From the NCBI RefSeq assembly GCF_023156285.1, contig NZ_JAKZAJ010000004.1, forward strand, positions 62,001-126,000: a stretch of 64,000 bases of DNA. The letters are read 5' to 3'. The notes beneath the pieces are model-generated. The model saw only the letters and a list, made by a program, of their open reading frames with translations. It was not told where the DNA came from and made no database searches. How positions within the stretch are numbered: the stretch's first letter is position 1; each line of letters opens with the position of its first letter. Shown piece by piece: positions 28,801 through 37,033 of this stretch. The position numbers and the translations under genes were made by a program. This DNA comes from Marinobacter koreensis. Its GTDB lineage: Bacteria > Pseudomonadota > Gammaproteobacteria > Pseudomonadales > Oleiphilaceae.

Positions 28801-30345
28801 ATGACCATGGCGACCCGAATTTACGTGCCCTGCGACACCACGGCGCTCTCCCTTGGCGCCGACGAGGTGGCCTCGCTGATTGAGCGCCACGCCCGGGACC
28901 GCGGTGCCGATGTCACGATTGTCCGGAACGGTTCACGGGGCCTGTTCTGGCTGGAACCGCTGGTGGAAGTGGATACCGGATCCGGCCGGGTCGCCTATGG
29001 CCCGGTGGAGCCCGACGATGTGGCGGGCCTGGTCGAAGCCGGAATGCTGGAAGCGCGGCCCGAGCATGAAAACTACCTGGGTAACATCGACGATCATCCT
29101 TACCTGAAACGCCAGCAACGGCTGACGTTCGCCCGCATTGGCCTGACCGATCCGCTGTCCATTGAGGATTACCGCTCCCATGGCGGCTTTGATGGACTGG
29201 AGAAGGCGCTGGGCCTGGATCCCCAGGGCATTGTGGACGAAGTGAAAACTTCGGGACTGCGGGGCCGTGGCGGCGCTGCGTTTCCCACTGGAATCAAGTG
29301 GCAGACCGTGCACGATGAGCCCTGGCAGCAGCAGAAATACATCGTCTGCAATGCTGACGAGGGCGACTCTGGCACCTTTGCCGACCGGCTGGTGATGGAA
29401 TGTGATCCGTTCATGCTGATCGAAGGCATGACCATTGCCGGCCTTGCCGTGGGTGCCACCCGGGGCTTTATCTATCTGCGGTCCGAATACCCCATAGCCC
29501 ATCGCATCCTGGACGAAGCGATCCGCCGGGCCGAAGCCGACGGCTATCTGGGCGAAGATGTCCGGGGCAGTGGTCGGGCGTTCCACCTGGAAGTCCGGCT
29601 GGCGGCGGGCGCCTATATCTGCGGTGAGGAAACGTCACTGCTGGAGAGCCTCGAAGGCAAGCGGGGCCTGGTGCGTGCCAAACCGCCGTTACCGGCGATC
29701 AAGGGCCTGTTCGGGCAGCCGACGGTGGTCAATAACGTGCTGTCGTTTGCGGCGGTTCCCTTCATTCTGGCTGAAGGTGGCCAGGCCTACGCCGATTACG
29801 GCATGGGCAAGTCCCGGGGCACCCTGCCTATCCAGCTGGCCGGCAATATCCGGCGCGGCGGACTGATTGAGCTCGCCTTTGGCGTAACCCTGCGGGACAT
29901 CCTGGATGACTTCGGCGGTGGCACCTTGACCGGTCGCCCGATGAAAGCGGTACAGGTGGGTGGCCCATTGATGGCGTATATGCCGGCCAGTCAGTGGGAT
30001 ACCCCGATGGATTACGAGGCCTTCGCGGCCCTCGGCGCGGGCATCGGCCACGGTGGCGTAGTGGCCTTCGATGACACTGTCGACATGGGCGAACAGGCCC
30101 GGTTCGCCATGGAGTTCTGCACCGTGGAGTCCTGCGGAAAATGCACACCCTGCCGCATCGGTTCGGTGCGTGGGGTGGAAGTGATCGACCGCATCCGGGC
30201 GGGTGAAAACACCGACGCCAACCTGGTCCTGCTGGAAGACCTGTGCGAGACCATGGTCGATGGTTCGCTCTGTGCCATGGGTGGCATGACGCCGTTCCCG
30301 GTCCAGAGCGTAATGAAACATTTCCCGGACGACCTGACGGCCTGA
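28801..30345 (+). CDS. fdsB: NAD-dependent formate dehydrogenase beta subunit
   Basis: The 514-residue subunit fuses an N-terminal thioredoxin-like [2Fe-2S]-type domain (residues about 1-110, here cysteine-poor) to a NuoF-like core. The core has GRGGAAFPTGIKW (NADH site), CNADEGDSGTFADR (FMN), CGEETSLLESLEGKRG, and the [4Fe-4S] motif ESCGKCTPCRIG. It binds FMN and reduces NAD+ with electrons from FdsA. ATG 28801 or 28807 could be the start. Confidence 0.95.
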   Translation: MTMATRIYVPCDTTALSLGADEVASLIERHARDRGADVTIVRNGSRGLFWLEPLVEVDTGSGRVAYGPVEPDDVAGLVEAGMLEARPEHENYLGNIDDHPYLKRQQRLTFARIGLTDPLSIEDYRSHGGFDGLEKALGLDPQGIVDEVKTSGLRGRGGAAFPTGIKWQTVHDEPWQQQKYIVCNADEGDSGTFADRLVMECDPFMLIEGMTIAGLAVGATRGFIYLRSEYPIAHRILDEAIRRAEADGYLGEDVRGSGRAFHLEVRLAAGAYICGEETSLLESLEGKRGLVRAKPPLPAIKGLFGQPTVVNNVLSFAAVPFILAEGGQAYADYGMGKSRGTLPIQLAGNIRRGGLIELAFGVTLRDILDDFGGGTLTGRPMKAVQVGGPLMAYMPASQWDTPMDYEAFAALGAGIGHGGVVAFDDTVDMGEQARFAMEFCTVESCGKCTPCRIGSVRGVEVIDRIRAGENTDANLVLLEDLCETMVDGSLCAMGGMTPFPVQSVMKHFPDDLTA

Positions 30346-30367
30346 CCGAATCGAGTGGAGGCACGAT

Positions 30368-33268
30368 ATGTTGCAATATTTTGACCCCGGCAAGAGCGGC
30401 CTGAACCCCGACATCGATTACGGCACGCCGCCGAGCGAATCTGAAACCCTGGTCAGCGTGTCCATCGACGGCACCGACATCAGCGTACCCGAGGGCACGT
30501 CAGTCCTGCGGGCGGCTGCGCTGGCCGGCATCACCATTCCCAAGTTGTGTGCATCGGACAATCTGGAGGCGTTCGGTTCCTGCCGCATGTGCGCGGTGGA
30601 GATCGAAGGCCGGCGCGGCTATCCCGCGTCGTGCACCACGCCCGTGGCCGAGGGCATGTCTGTCACCACCCAGAATGGCAAACTGGCGAAGCTCCGGCGG
30701 AATATCATGGAGCTGTACATCTCCGATCATCCGCTGGACTGCCTGACCTGCCCGGCCAATGGCAACTGCGAACTGCAGGACGTCGCCGGCGCTGTCGGCC
30801 TGCGGGAAGTCCGCTACGGCTTTGACGGTGAGAATCATCTGGATGCGGATGTGGACGACTCCAACCCCTATTTCAGCTTTGATCCGAGCAAGTGCATTGT
30901 TTGCTCCCGGTGTGTCCGTGCCTGTGAGGAAGTGCAGGGCACCTTTGCCCTGACCATCGAGGGCCGTGGCTTCGAATCGAAAGTCTCGGCCGGCCAGAGC
31001 GAGCCGTTCATGGATTCCGAGTGCGTCTCCTGCGGCGCCTGCGTCCAGGCCTGCCCGACTTCCACACTGATGGAAAAGAGTGTGATTGAAGCCGGCCAGC
31101 CGGAGCACAGCGTGGTGACCACCTGTGCCTATTGTGGCGTGGGCTGCTCGTTCAAGGCGGAAATGAAGGGCGACCAGCTGGTGCGCATGGTGCCTTACAA
31201 GGGCGGCGACGCCAATCATGGCCACTCCTGTGTGAAGGGCCGCTTTGCCTTCGGGTACGCCACCCACAAGGATCGCATCCGCGAACCGATGATCCGGGAT
31301 TCCATCAACGAGCCCTGGCGTACCGTGTCCTGGGACGAAGCCATCGGGTTCGCCGCGAAGAGGCTCAAGGACACCCAGGCGAAGTATGGCCGCGAGAGCA
31401 TTGGTGGCATTACCTCGTCCCGCTGCACCAACGAGGAAACCTATCTGGTGCAGAAACTCATCCGGGCGGCCTTCGGTAACAACAATACCGACACCTGTGC
31501 CCGGGTGTGCCATTCCCCCACCGGCTTTGGCCTGAAGACCACCATTGGCGAGTCGGCCGGGACCCAGACGTTTGACTCGGTGATGAAGGCGGACACCATC
31601 GTGGTGATCGGCGCCAACCCCACCGACGCCCATCCGGTGTTCGGCTCCCAGATGCGCCGGCGCTTGCGCCAGGGTGCGAAGCTGATCGTGATCGATCCGC
31701 GCCGCATCGACCTGCTGAAAACACCCCACGGCAGTGAAGGCATTCACCTGCCGCTGCGGCCCGGCACCAACGTCGCCATGGTGAATGCCCTGGCCCATGT
31801 GATTGTGACCGAGGGCCTGGAAGACAAGGCGTTTATCGAGGGCCGTTGCGAGCCGGAACAGTACCGGGCATGGCGCGACTTCATCGTCGAGGAACGCAAC
31901 TCGCCGGAGGCCATGGAAGCGGTCACCGGTGTGCCGGCTGAACTGGTGCGCAAGGCTGCCCGGATCTATGGTGAGGCGCGCAACGGTGCCATCTATTACG
32001 GCCTGGGCGTCACCGAGCACAGCCAGGGCTCCACCATGGTCATGGGTATCGCCAACCTCGCCATGGCCACCGGCAACCTGGGTCGCGAGGGCGTGGGCGT
32101 CAATCCGCTGCGGGGTCAGAACAACGTCCAGGGTTCCTGCGACATGGGCTCTTTCCCCCACGAACTGCCTGGATACCAGCACGTTGGCGATCCGAATGTG
32201 CGCGAGCGCTTCGAGGGTGACTGGGGCGTTTCCATCGACCCCGAGCCGGGGCTGCGGATCCCCAATATGTTCGACGCCGCCATTGCCGGTACCTTCAAGG
32301 CCATGTACGTGCAGGGGGAGGATATCGCCCAGTCGGACCCCAACACCCAGCATGTGGAGGCGGCACTGACGTCGCTGGATTGCCTGATCGTCCAGGACAT
32401 TTTCCTGAACGAAACCGCCAAGTTCGCCCATGTGCTGCTGCCGGGTTCCACCTTCCTGGAGAAGAACGGCACCTTCACCAACGCCGAACGCCGTATCAAC
32501 CGGGTTCGCAAGGTAATGGCGCCGGTGGCCGGCATGGAGGACTGGGAAGTCACCATGGCCCTGTCCAACGCGCTGGGTTACCCGATGCACTACCGGCATC
32601 CATCGGAAATCATGGATGAAATCGCCCGACTCACGCCCACCTTTACCGGCGTGAGCTACGAGAAGCTCGACCGTTTGGGCAGTATCCAGTGGCCCTGTAA
32701 CGAGGAGCACCCGGACGGGACGCCCACCATGCACGTACTGGACTTCCCCATTGGCCGGGGCAAGTTTGCCGTCACCGAGTACGTGGCCAGCGAGGAGAAG
32801 ACCAACCGGAAGTTCCCGCTGCTGCTGACCACCGGTCGAATCCTGAGCCAGTACAACGTTGGCGCCCAGACCCGCCGGACGGAGAACAGCCGCTGGCACG
32901 AAGAGGACGTGCTGGAGATCCACCCCAGCGATGCCGAGCTTCGCGGTATCCACGACGGAGACTGGCTGGGCATTTCCAGCCGGGTGGGCCGGACCGTCCT
33001 GCGGGCGAAAGTCAGTGACCGGATGCTGCCGGGCGTGGTCTACACCACCTTCCATCATCCCGGCAGCGGGGCCAACGTGATTACCACCGACAGCTCCGAC
33101 TGGGCCACCAACTGCCCGGAATACAAGGTGACGGCGGTACAGGTGGAAAAGGTGACCCAGCCATCCGAGTGGCAGCGCCACTTCCGGCAGTTCGATGAGC
33201 GTCAGCATGAATTGCTGACGCCCGCAGCCGCCAACGCGGAGACCTCCGATGCCACGGCCATCAAGTAG
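30368..33268 (+). CDS. fdsA: NAD-dependent formate dehydrogenase alpha (catalytic) subunit
   Basis: The 966-residue molybdoenzyme oxidises formate to CO2. The N-terminal 240 residues are NuoG-like: a [2Fe-2S] domain (CASDNLEAFGSCRMC), a His-Cys3 site (HPLDCLTCPANGNC) and two [4Fe-4S] motifs (CIVCSRCVRAC, CVSCGACVQAC). The catalytic domain opens with CAYCGVGC. The molybdenum ligand is a cysteine, C381, in CARVCHSPTG, where some formate dehydrogenases use selenocysteine. The C-terminal bis-MGD cap (QYNVGAQTRRT, YTTFHHP) is intact. It overlaps fdhD by 20 nt. Confidence 0.97.
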   Translation: MLQYFDPGKSGLNPDIDYGTPPSESETLVSVSIDGTDISVPEGTSVLRAAALAGITIPKLCASDNLEAFGSCRMCAVEIEGRRGYPASCTTPVAEGMSVTTQNGKLAKLRRNIMELYISDHPLDCLTCPANGNCELQDVAGAVGLREVRYGFDGENHLDADVDDSNPYFSFDPSKCIVCSRCVRACEEVQGTFALTIEGRGFESKVSAGQSEPFMDSECVSCGACVQACPTSTLMEKSVIEAGQPEHSVVTTCAYCGVGCSFKAEMKGDQLVRMVPYKGGDANHGHSCVKGRFAFGYATHKDRIREPMIRDSINEPWRTVSWDEAIGFAAKRLKDTQAKYGRESIGGITSSRCTNEETYLVQKLIRAAFGNNNTDTCARVCHSPTGFGLKTTIGESAGTQTFDSVMKADTIVVIGANPTDAHPVFGSQMRRRLRQGAKLIVIDPRRIDLLKTPHGSEGIHLPLRPGTNVAMVNALAHVIVTEGLEDKAFIEGRCEPEQYRAWRDFIVEERNSPEAMEAVTGVPAELVRKAARIYGEARNGAIYYGLGVTEHSQGSTMVMGIANLAMATGNLGREGVGVNPLRGQNNVQGSCDMGSFPHELPGYQHVGDPNVRERFEGDWGVSIDPEPGLRIPNMFDAAIAGTFKAMYVQGEDIAQSDPNTQHVEAALTSLDCLIVQDIFLNETAKFAHVLLPGSTFLEKNGTFTNAERRINRVRKVMAPVAGMEDWEVTMALSNALGYPMHYRHPSEIMDEIARLTPTFTGVSYEKLDRLGSIQWPCNEEHPDGTPTMHVLDFPIGRGKFAVTEYVASEEKTNRKFPLLLTTGRILSQYNVGAQTRRTENSRWHEEDVLEIHPSDAELRGIHDGDWLGISSRVGRTVLRAKVSDRMLPGVVYTTFHHPGSGANVITTDSSDWATNCPEYKVTAVQVEKVTQPSEWQRHFRQFDERQHELLTPAAANAETSDATAIK

Positions 33269-34136
33269 TCCGGCGGCTGCCGCAAGGGTGACCCTGGCCT
33301 CCGACCCGGATCATCGTCCGCCGGCCAGTTGCGAGGTTGCGGTAGACGTTTACGGGGGTATCCGGCCGGCGTCGGGCCTGGACCGCGTGGCCGAGGAAGT
33401 GCCCGTGGCGATGGTCTACAACGGTATTTCCCATGCGGTGATGATGGCCTCGCCCTGTGACCTGGAAGATTTCGCCCTGGGTTTCAGCCTGACCGAGGGC
33501 ATTCTGGACCGACCGGACCAGCTGTTCGGCCTGGATGTGTACGCCAGTGAGGACGGTATTGCTGTCGAGATGCACATTGCCGGAGACTGCTTCGCGCGAT
33601 TGCGTAACCAGCGACGTAACATGACCGGGCGCACGGGCTGCGGGTTATGCGGAACCGAATCCCTGGCGCACGCAATCCGTCCCATCGGGCGCGTGCCCGA
33701 CGGCCCGACTCCGGACGACACCGCTGTCCAGCGGGCGTTGAAGAGTCTGCGTTGTTACCAGCCGCTGCAGGAACAGACCGGAGCCACCCATGGCGCGGCC
33801 TGGTGCGACAACGAAGGCCGGATACACCAGGCCCGGGAGGATGTGGGGCGGCACAACGCCCTGGATAAGCTGATCGGGGCACGTATCCGGGACCACGGCC
33901 CCGCGGCGTTCGACAATGGGTTTGTCCTGGTGTCGAGCCGCGCCAGCTTCGAAATGGTGCACAAGAGTGCCAGTGTCGGCGTCCGGACACTGGTGGCGGT
34001 ATCCGCCGCCACCGCCCTGGCGATCCGCGAAGCCGGCAAGGCCGGCATGACCCTGATCGGCTTTGCCCGCCCGGGCCGGCATGTACGCTACAACCGCGGC
34101 GACGAGTTTCCTGTCGAGGAGAGCATTGATGAGTGA
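33249..34136 (+). CDS. fdhD: Formate dehydrogenase accessory sulfurtransferase FdhD
   Basis: The 295-residue protein passes sulfur to the bis-MGD cofactor of formate dehydrogenase. The catalytic cysteine loop TGCGLCGTES (C131, C134) is present. The cofactor-binding C-terminal half has AREDVGRHNALDKLIG and SSRASFEMVHKS. It is called FdsC in some fds operons. It overlaps the end of fdsA and its own end overlaps fdsD, so the order fdsG-B-A-C-D is as in Cupriavidus-type operons. Confidence 0.94.
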   Translation: MPRPSSSPAAAARVTLASDPDHRPPASCEVAVDVYGGIRPASGLDRVAEEVPVAMVYNGISHAVMMASPCDLEDFALGFSLTEGILDRPDQLFGLDVYASEDGIAVEMHIAGDCFARLRNQRRNMTGRTGCGLCGTESLAHAIRPIGRVPDGPTPDDTAVQRALKSLRCYQPLQEQTGATHGAAWCDNEGRIHQAREDVGRHNALDKLIGARIRDHGPAAFDNGFVLVSSRASFEMVHKSASVGVRTLVAVSAATALAIREAGKAGMTLIGFARPGRHVRYNRGDEFPVEESIDE

Positions 34137-34362
34137 CCAGCAACTCCAGAACCTGATCAAGATGATCAATCAGATCAGTATCAATAACCTCCATCATGGC
34201 GATGAGGACAAGGCCGCGGATGTCGTAGCCACGCACATCCGGAAATTCTGGGCCCGCAGTATGAAGCAGCAGATCATCGACTACGCCGAGTCCGATGGCA
34301 TCGAGTTGTCTGCGGTGTCCCGGCTCGCCGTCAAACGGCTGGCTGAGCCCCAGGAGGCCTGA
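34129..34362 (+). CDS. fdsD: Formate dehydrogenase delta subunit
   Basis: This 77-residue protein matches the small FdsD subunit, with DQQLQNLIKMINQISINN near the start, VVATHIRKFWARSMKQQII in the middle, and AVSRLAVKRLAE at the end. FdsD is needed for stable or mature enzyme in fds systems. The start overlaps the fdhD stop (ATGAGTGA). Confidence 0.9.
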   Translation: MSDQQLQNLIKMINQISINNLHHGDEDKAADVVATHIRKFWARSMKQQIIDYAESDGIELSAVSRLAVKRLAEPQEA

Positions 34363-34456
34363 ACCGGTCATCAAACTGTCGCCCGCCTGTCACCTCCCCG
34401 TCACCCGCCTCTGCAAAGGTGACGTTATCCGGAATGGTTGAGTGGCGGGAGGCGAC

Positions 34457-35314
34457 ATGCGTAACTACCGGAGCGTATTCATTTCCGATGTCCATCTGGG
34501 TACGGCCGATTGCCAGGCCGACTACCTGTTGGATTTCCTCCATAAGGTCCAGTGCGACACCCTGTATCTGGTGGGCGACATTGTCGACCTGATCGCCATG
34601 CAGCGTCGGGCTCATTTCCCCGAAACCCACCGCAAGGTCGTCCATCGTCTGATGGATCTGGCGGCCTCCGGCACCCGCGTGGTCTACATTCCCGGTAATC
34701 ACGACGAATTCTTCCGCCGCTTCTGCGGGCAGACCCTGTCCGGCATCGAGTTGCGGGAAAAAGCGGTGCACACCACCGCCGATGGCCGACAATTCCTGGT
34801 GTGTCATGGCGACCAGTTTGACCAGGTGGTCCGCTGCAGTCCGCTGATGCTGCTGGTAGGCGATCGGGCCCATGGGGTGTTGCTGCGGGTCAACCGTTGG
34901 TTCAACGCCCTGCGCCGGCTTCAGGGCAAGCCTTACTGGTCCCTCGCCGCCTGGGTGAAGGGCCGGATCGGGCGTGCGCGCACCTTCATTCGCCGGTTCG
35001 AACTGGCGGCCCTGACCGTGGCGGAGCGGGGTCACTACGACGGCTTCATTTGCGGCCACATCCATTCGGCGGGGTTCCTGCGCAGTGACGAGGCCCTCTA
35101 CTGCAACGACGGCGACTGGGTAGAGCATTGCACCGCCCTCACTGAACGGGAGGACGGACGGCTGGAGTTACTGCACTGGTCAGAGTGCCCGACCGTGCTG
35201 GCCGTCGAGCCTGCCGGGCCCCATCCGGATGTCTGTGGTGAGGATCGGCCCGCCGTCGATGTTCTGCCCGCCCGGTTCGTGGAGCAGGTGCATCGATTGA
35301 GTGAGTTTGGATAA
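34457..35314 (+). CDS. LpxH-like metallophosphoesterase (UDP-2,3-diacylglucosamine diphosphatase family)
   Basis: The 285-residue calcineurin-like hydrolase has all five metal motifs: FISDVHLG, VGDIVDL, PGNHDEFF, CHGDQFD and GHIHSAG. The arrangement is of the COG2908 type, which includes LpxH, the lipid A enzyme cleaving UDP-2,3-diacylglucosamine. It is longer than classical LpxH (about 240 residues) through a C-terminal extension, so it may be the LpxH2-like subgroup with a different substrate. GGGAGG precedes ATG 34457; an in-frame GTG lies at 34442. Confidence 0.82.
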   Translation: MRNYRSVFISDVHLGTADCQADYLLDFLHKVQCDTLYLVGDIVDLIAMQRRAHFPETHRKVVHRLMDLAASGTRVVYIPGNHDEFFRRFCGQTLSGIELREKAVHTTADGRQFLVCHGDQFDQVVRCSPLMLLVGDRAHGVLLRVNRWFNALRRLQGKPYWSLAAWVKGRIGRARTFIRRFELAALTVAERGHYDGFICGHIHSAGFLRSDEALYCNDGDWVEHCTALTEREDGRLELLHWSECPTVLAVEPAGPHPDVCGEDRPAVDVLPARFVEQVHRLSEFG

Positions 35315-35334
35315 CGAGGCTTATCCGGTGGCCA

Positions 35335-35407
35335 ATCTCGCCCCTGAGTCGGCGCACGCAGAGGTTTGATGGGGGTGTCAGTACGTTGACGGCTCGGCGG
35401 GCGAGAT
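35335..35407. repeat. Separated inverted repeat downstream of the LpxH-like gene
   Basis: ATCTCGCCC (35335-35343) and GGGCGAGAT (35399-35407) are perfect 9-nt complements separated by 55 nt, in the 167-nt gap between two plus-strand genes. It could be a terminator or a leader structure for the flavoprotein gene; nothing decides between these. Confidence 0.35.
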
Positions 35408-35481
35408 CTACGGTTAAAAGACGTTGAGTGCATGCCAAGCAACGGCAGAGGCCGACCCAGGCAGCAAGCATAGGGGGAGCT

Positions 35482-36156
35482 ATGACTCATACGCTGGAAA
35501 TCCAGGATATCCGAGAAGTTACCCACGACGTCAGGCAGATCCGGCTTGAAAAGCCCGAGGGGTACACCTTTACGCCGGGTCAGGCCACCGAGGTCGCCGT
35601 TGATCGCGAGGGCTGGAGAGACGAGGGGCGGCCCTTCACCTTTACCTCGCTCGACTCGGATCCCTATCTGGAGTTCGTCATAAAAATCTACCCGGAGCAT
35701 CAGGGCGTGACCGACCAGATCAGACAGCTCAGCCCGGGCGACAGGCTGATCATCGGCAACCCGTGGGGAACGATTGAATACAAGGGCGAGGGCATATTCC
35801 TGGCCGGCGGCGCGGGTGTGACGCCGTTTATCGCCATTCTGCGCGATCTGCATCGCAAAGGCGAAACCGGCAATAACCAGTTGCTCTTTTCCAACAAGAG
35901 CGAGCGGGACATCATCCTGAAGGACGAGTTCGCGACCATTCTGGGTGATCAGTTCATGAACGTGATCACCCGGGAGAAGCCGACGGGTGATCACGTTTTT
36001 CTGGATGGCGTCATCGACAAGGCGTTTCTGAAATCACAGATCAGCGATTTCGACCAGTCCTTCTACGTGTGCGGCCCCGACCCTTTCAACAACGCCATCA
36101 TGGCTGCGCTCGAGGAATTGGGAGCCAGCCCGGACGCGCTGATCTTTGAGAAGTAG
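35482..36156 (+). CDS. FAD-binding flavodoxin/ferredoxin reductase-like protein
   Basis: This 224-residue oxidoreductase has an N-terminal FAD domain (TFTPGQATEVAV, RPFTFTSLDSD) and a C-terminal nucleotide-binding domain (FLAGGAGVTPFIAILRDL, SFYVCGPDPFNNAIM). It lacks a [2Fe-2S] domain, so it resembles ferredoxin/flavodoxin-NADP reductases in minimal form. The donor and acceptor are unknown. GGGGGAG lies upstream of the ATG. It converges on the TVP38 gene with 26 nt between stops. Confidence 0.87.
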   Translation: MTHTLEIQDIREVTHDVRQIRLEKPEGYTFTPGQATEVAVDREGWRDEGRPFTFTSLDSDPYLEFVIKIYPEHQGVTDQIRQLSPGDRLIIGNPWGTIEYKGEGIFLAGGAGVTPFIAILRDLHRKGETGNNQLLFSNKSERDIILKDEFATILGDQFMNVITREKPTGDHVFLDGVIDKAFLKSQISDFDQSFYVCGPDPFNNAIMAALEELGASPDALIFEK

Positions 36157-36182
36157 GTCGGGTGCATGGGCATTCGCTGCTG

Positions 36183-36854
36183 TTACTGGTGAAGGTGAAG
36201 CCAGCGGGTAAGCCGCGATTCCGGGTGGCGGCTCAGATGCCAGGGTAACCATACCATGACGGCCAGTATGGCCAGCCCGGCGGAGACGGTCAGTACCGGA
36301 TTCAGCCGGAAGGTGTTTCCAAGGCCGGCGAACACCAGCGTCATCGGCAACATGCCGATCAGGGTTGCAACGGCAAAACGCCAGGTCTTGATGGCGGTAA
36401 CGCCGGCGGCATAGCTGATCAGGGCGAACGAGAATATCGGTATCAGGCGGGTGAGCAGGATGGCGATGGTCAGAAAACGCTGTGAGCCATTTCTGGCAAG
36501 CACCGGATTGTCCGGGAAACGTTGGTAGACCGCCTCCCTGCCGAGAAATCGGGCGATCCAGAAGGCCACGAGTGCACCAACAACGGCGCCAGTCGCGGCG
36601 ATAGCCGTTCCCGGCAAAACGCCAAAGGCCAGTCCGGCTGTCACGCTGACAGGCAGTGTCGGTATCGGGCCTACGACAACCGCAATCAGCATCATCAGCA
36701 TGAGCAGCAAGGGGCCCGTCACCCCCTGGCTTTGCAGCCAGCTCGCCAGGGCATCTGGTGAAAAGCCCGGGGGCATGCCCAGTATCTGTAGCAGCCACCA
36801 GGCAGCGGCCAGTGCGCCGATGACCACAAGAACAACTGCAATTCGTAATGCCAT
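36183..36854 (-). CDS. TVP38/TMEM64 (DedA-related) membrane protein
   Basis: The 223-residue integral membrane protein has five to six hydrophobic segments and the VTT-domain signature: VGPIPTLPVSVTAGLAFGVLPG, then FWIARFLGREAV and RLIPIFSFALISYAAG. TVP38 proteins are relatives of DedA and of eukaryotic scramblases. It is divergent from a gene whose product begins with another TVP38 domain (179 nt between starts). The two probably arose by duplication and share a regulatory region. Confidence 0.88.
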   Translation of the reverse strand: MALRIAVVLVVIGALAAAWWLLQILGMPPGFSPDALASWLQSQGVTGPLLLMLMMLIAVVVGPIPTLPVSVTAGLAFGVLPGTAIAATGAVVGALVAFWIARFLGREAVYQRFPDNPVLARNGSQRFLTIAILLTRLIPIFSFALISYAAGVTAIKTWRFAVATLIGMLPMTLVFAGLGNTFRLNPVLTVSAGLAILAVMVWLPWHLSRHPESRLTRWLHLHQ

Positions 36855-37033
36855 CCAGGAGCCTTCCCTATTGGCGGCTGATAGAGGTTTTATCGAAGAG
36901 TTATCGGCGGTTTAGAACTCGGTGACAACTTCATGCGTAGTAGTAGGGTAGTCTAGCGCTGTAAGTCGACCGGTGTAACAAATCCCGGTGTCGGGTGTTT
37001 TGACGAGTAAACACGCCATTGGTGGAGAAAAGG

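Noticed and set aside
31508..31510. A possible selenocysteine at the formate dehydrogenase active site.
   Set aside because: The codon is TGC (cysteine), and the frame has no internal TGA; this is a normal cysteine-type enzyme.
30500..33208. A 902-residue open frame on the strand opposite fdsA.
   Set aside because: It lies entirely within a well-recognised gene, has no recognisable domain, and long antisense frames are expected in GC-rich genes with strong codon bias.
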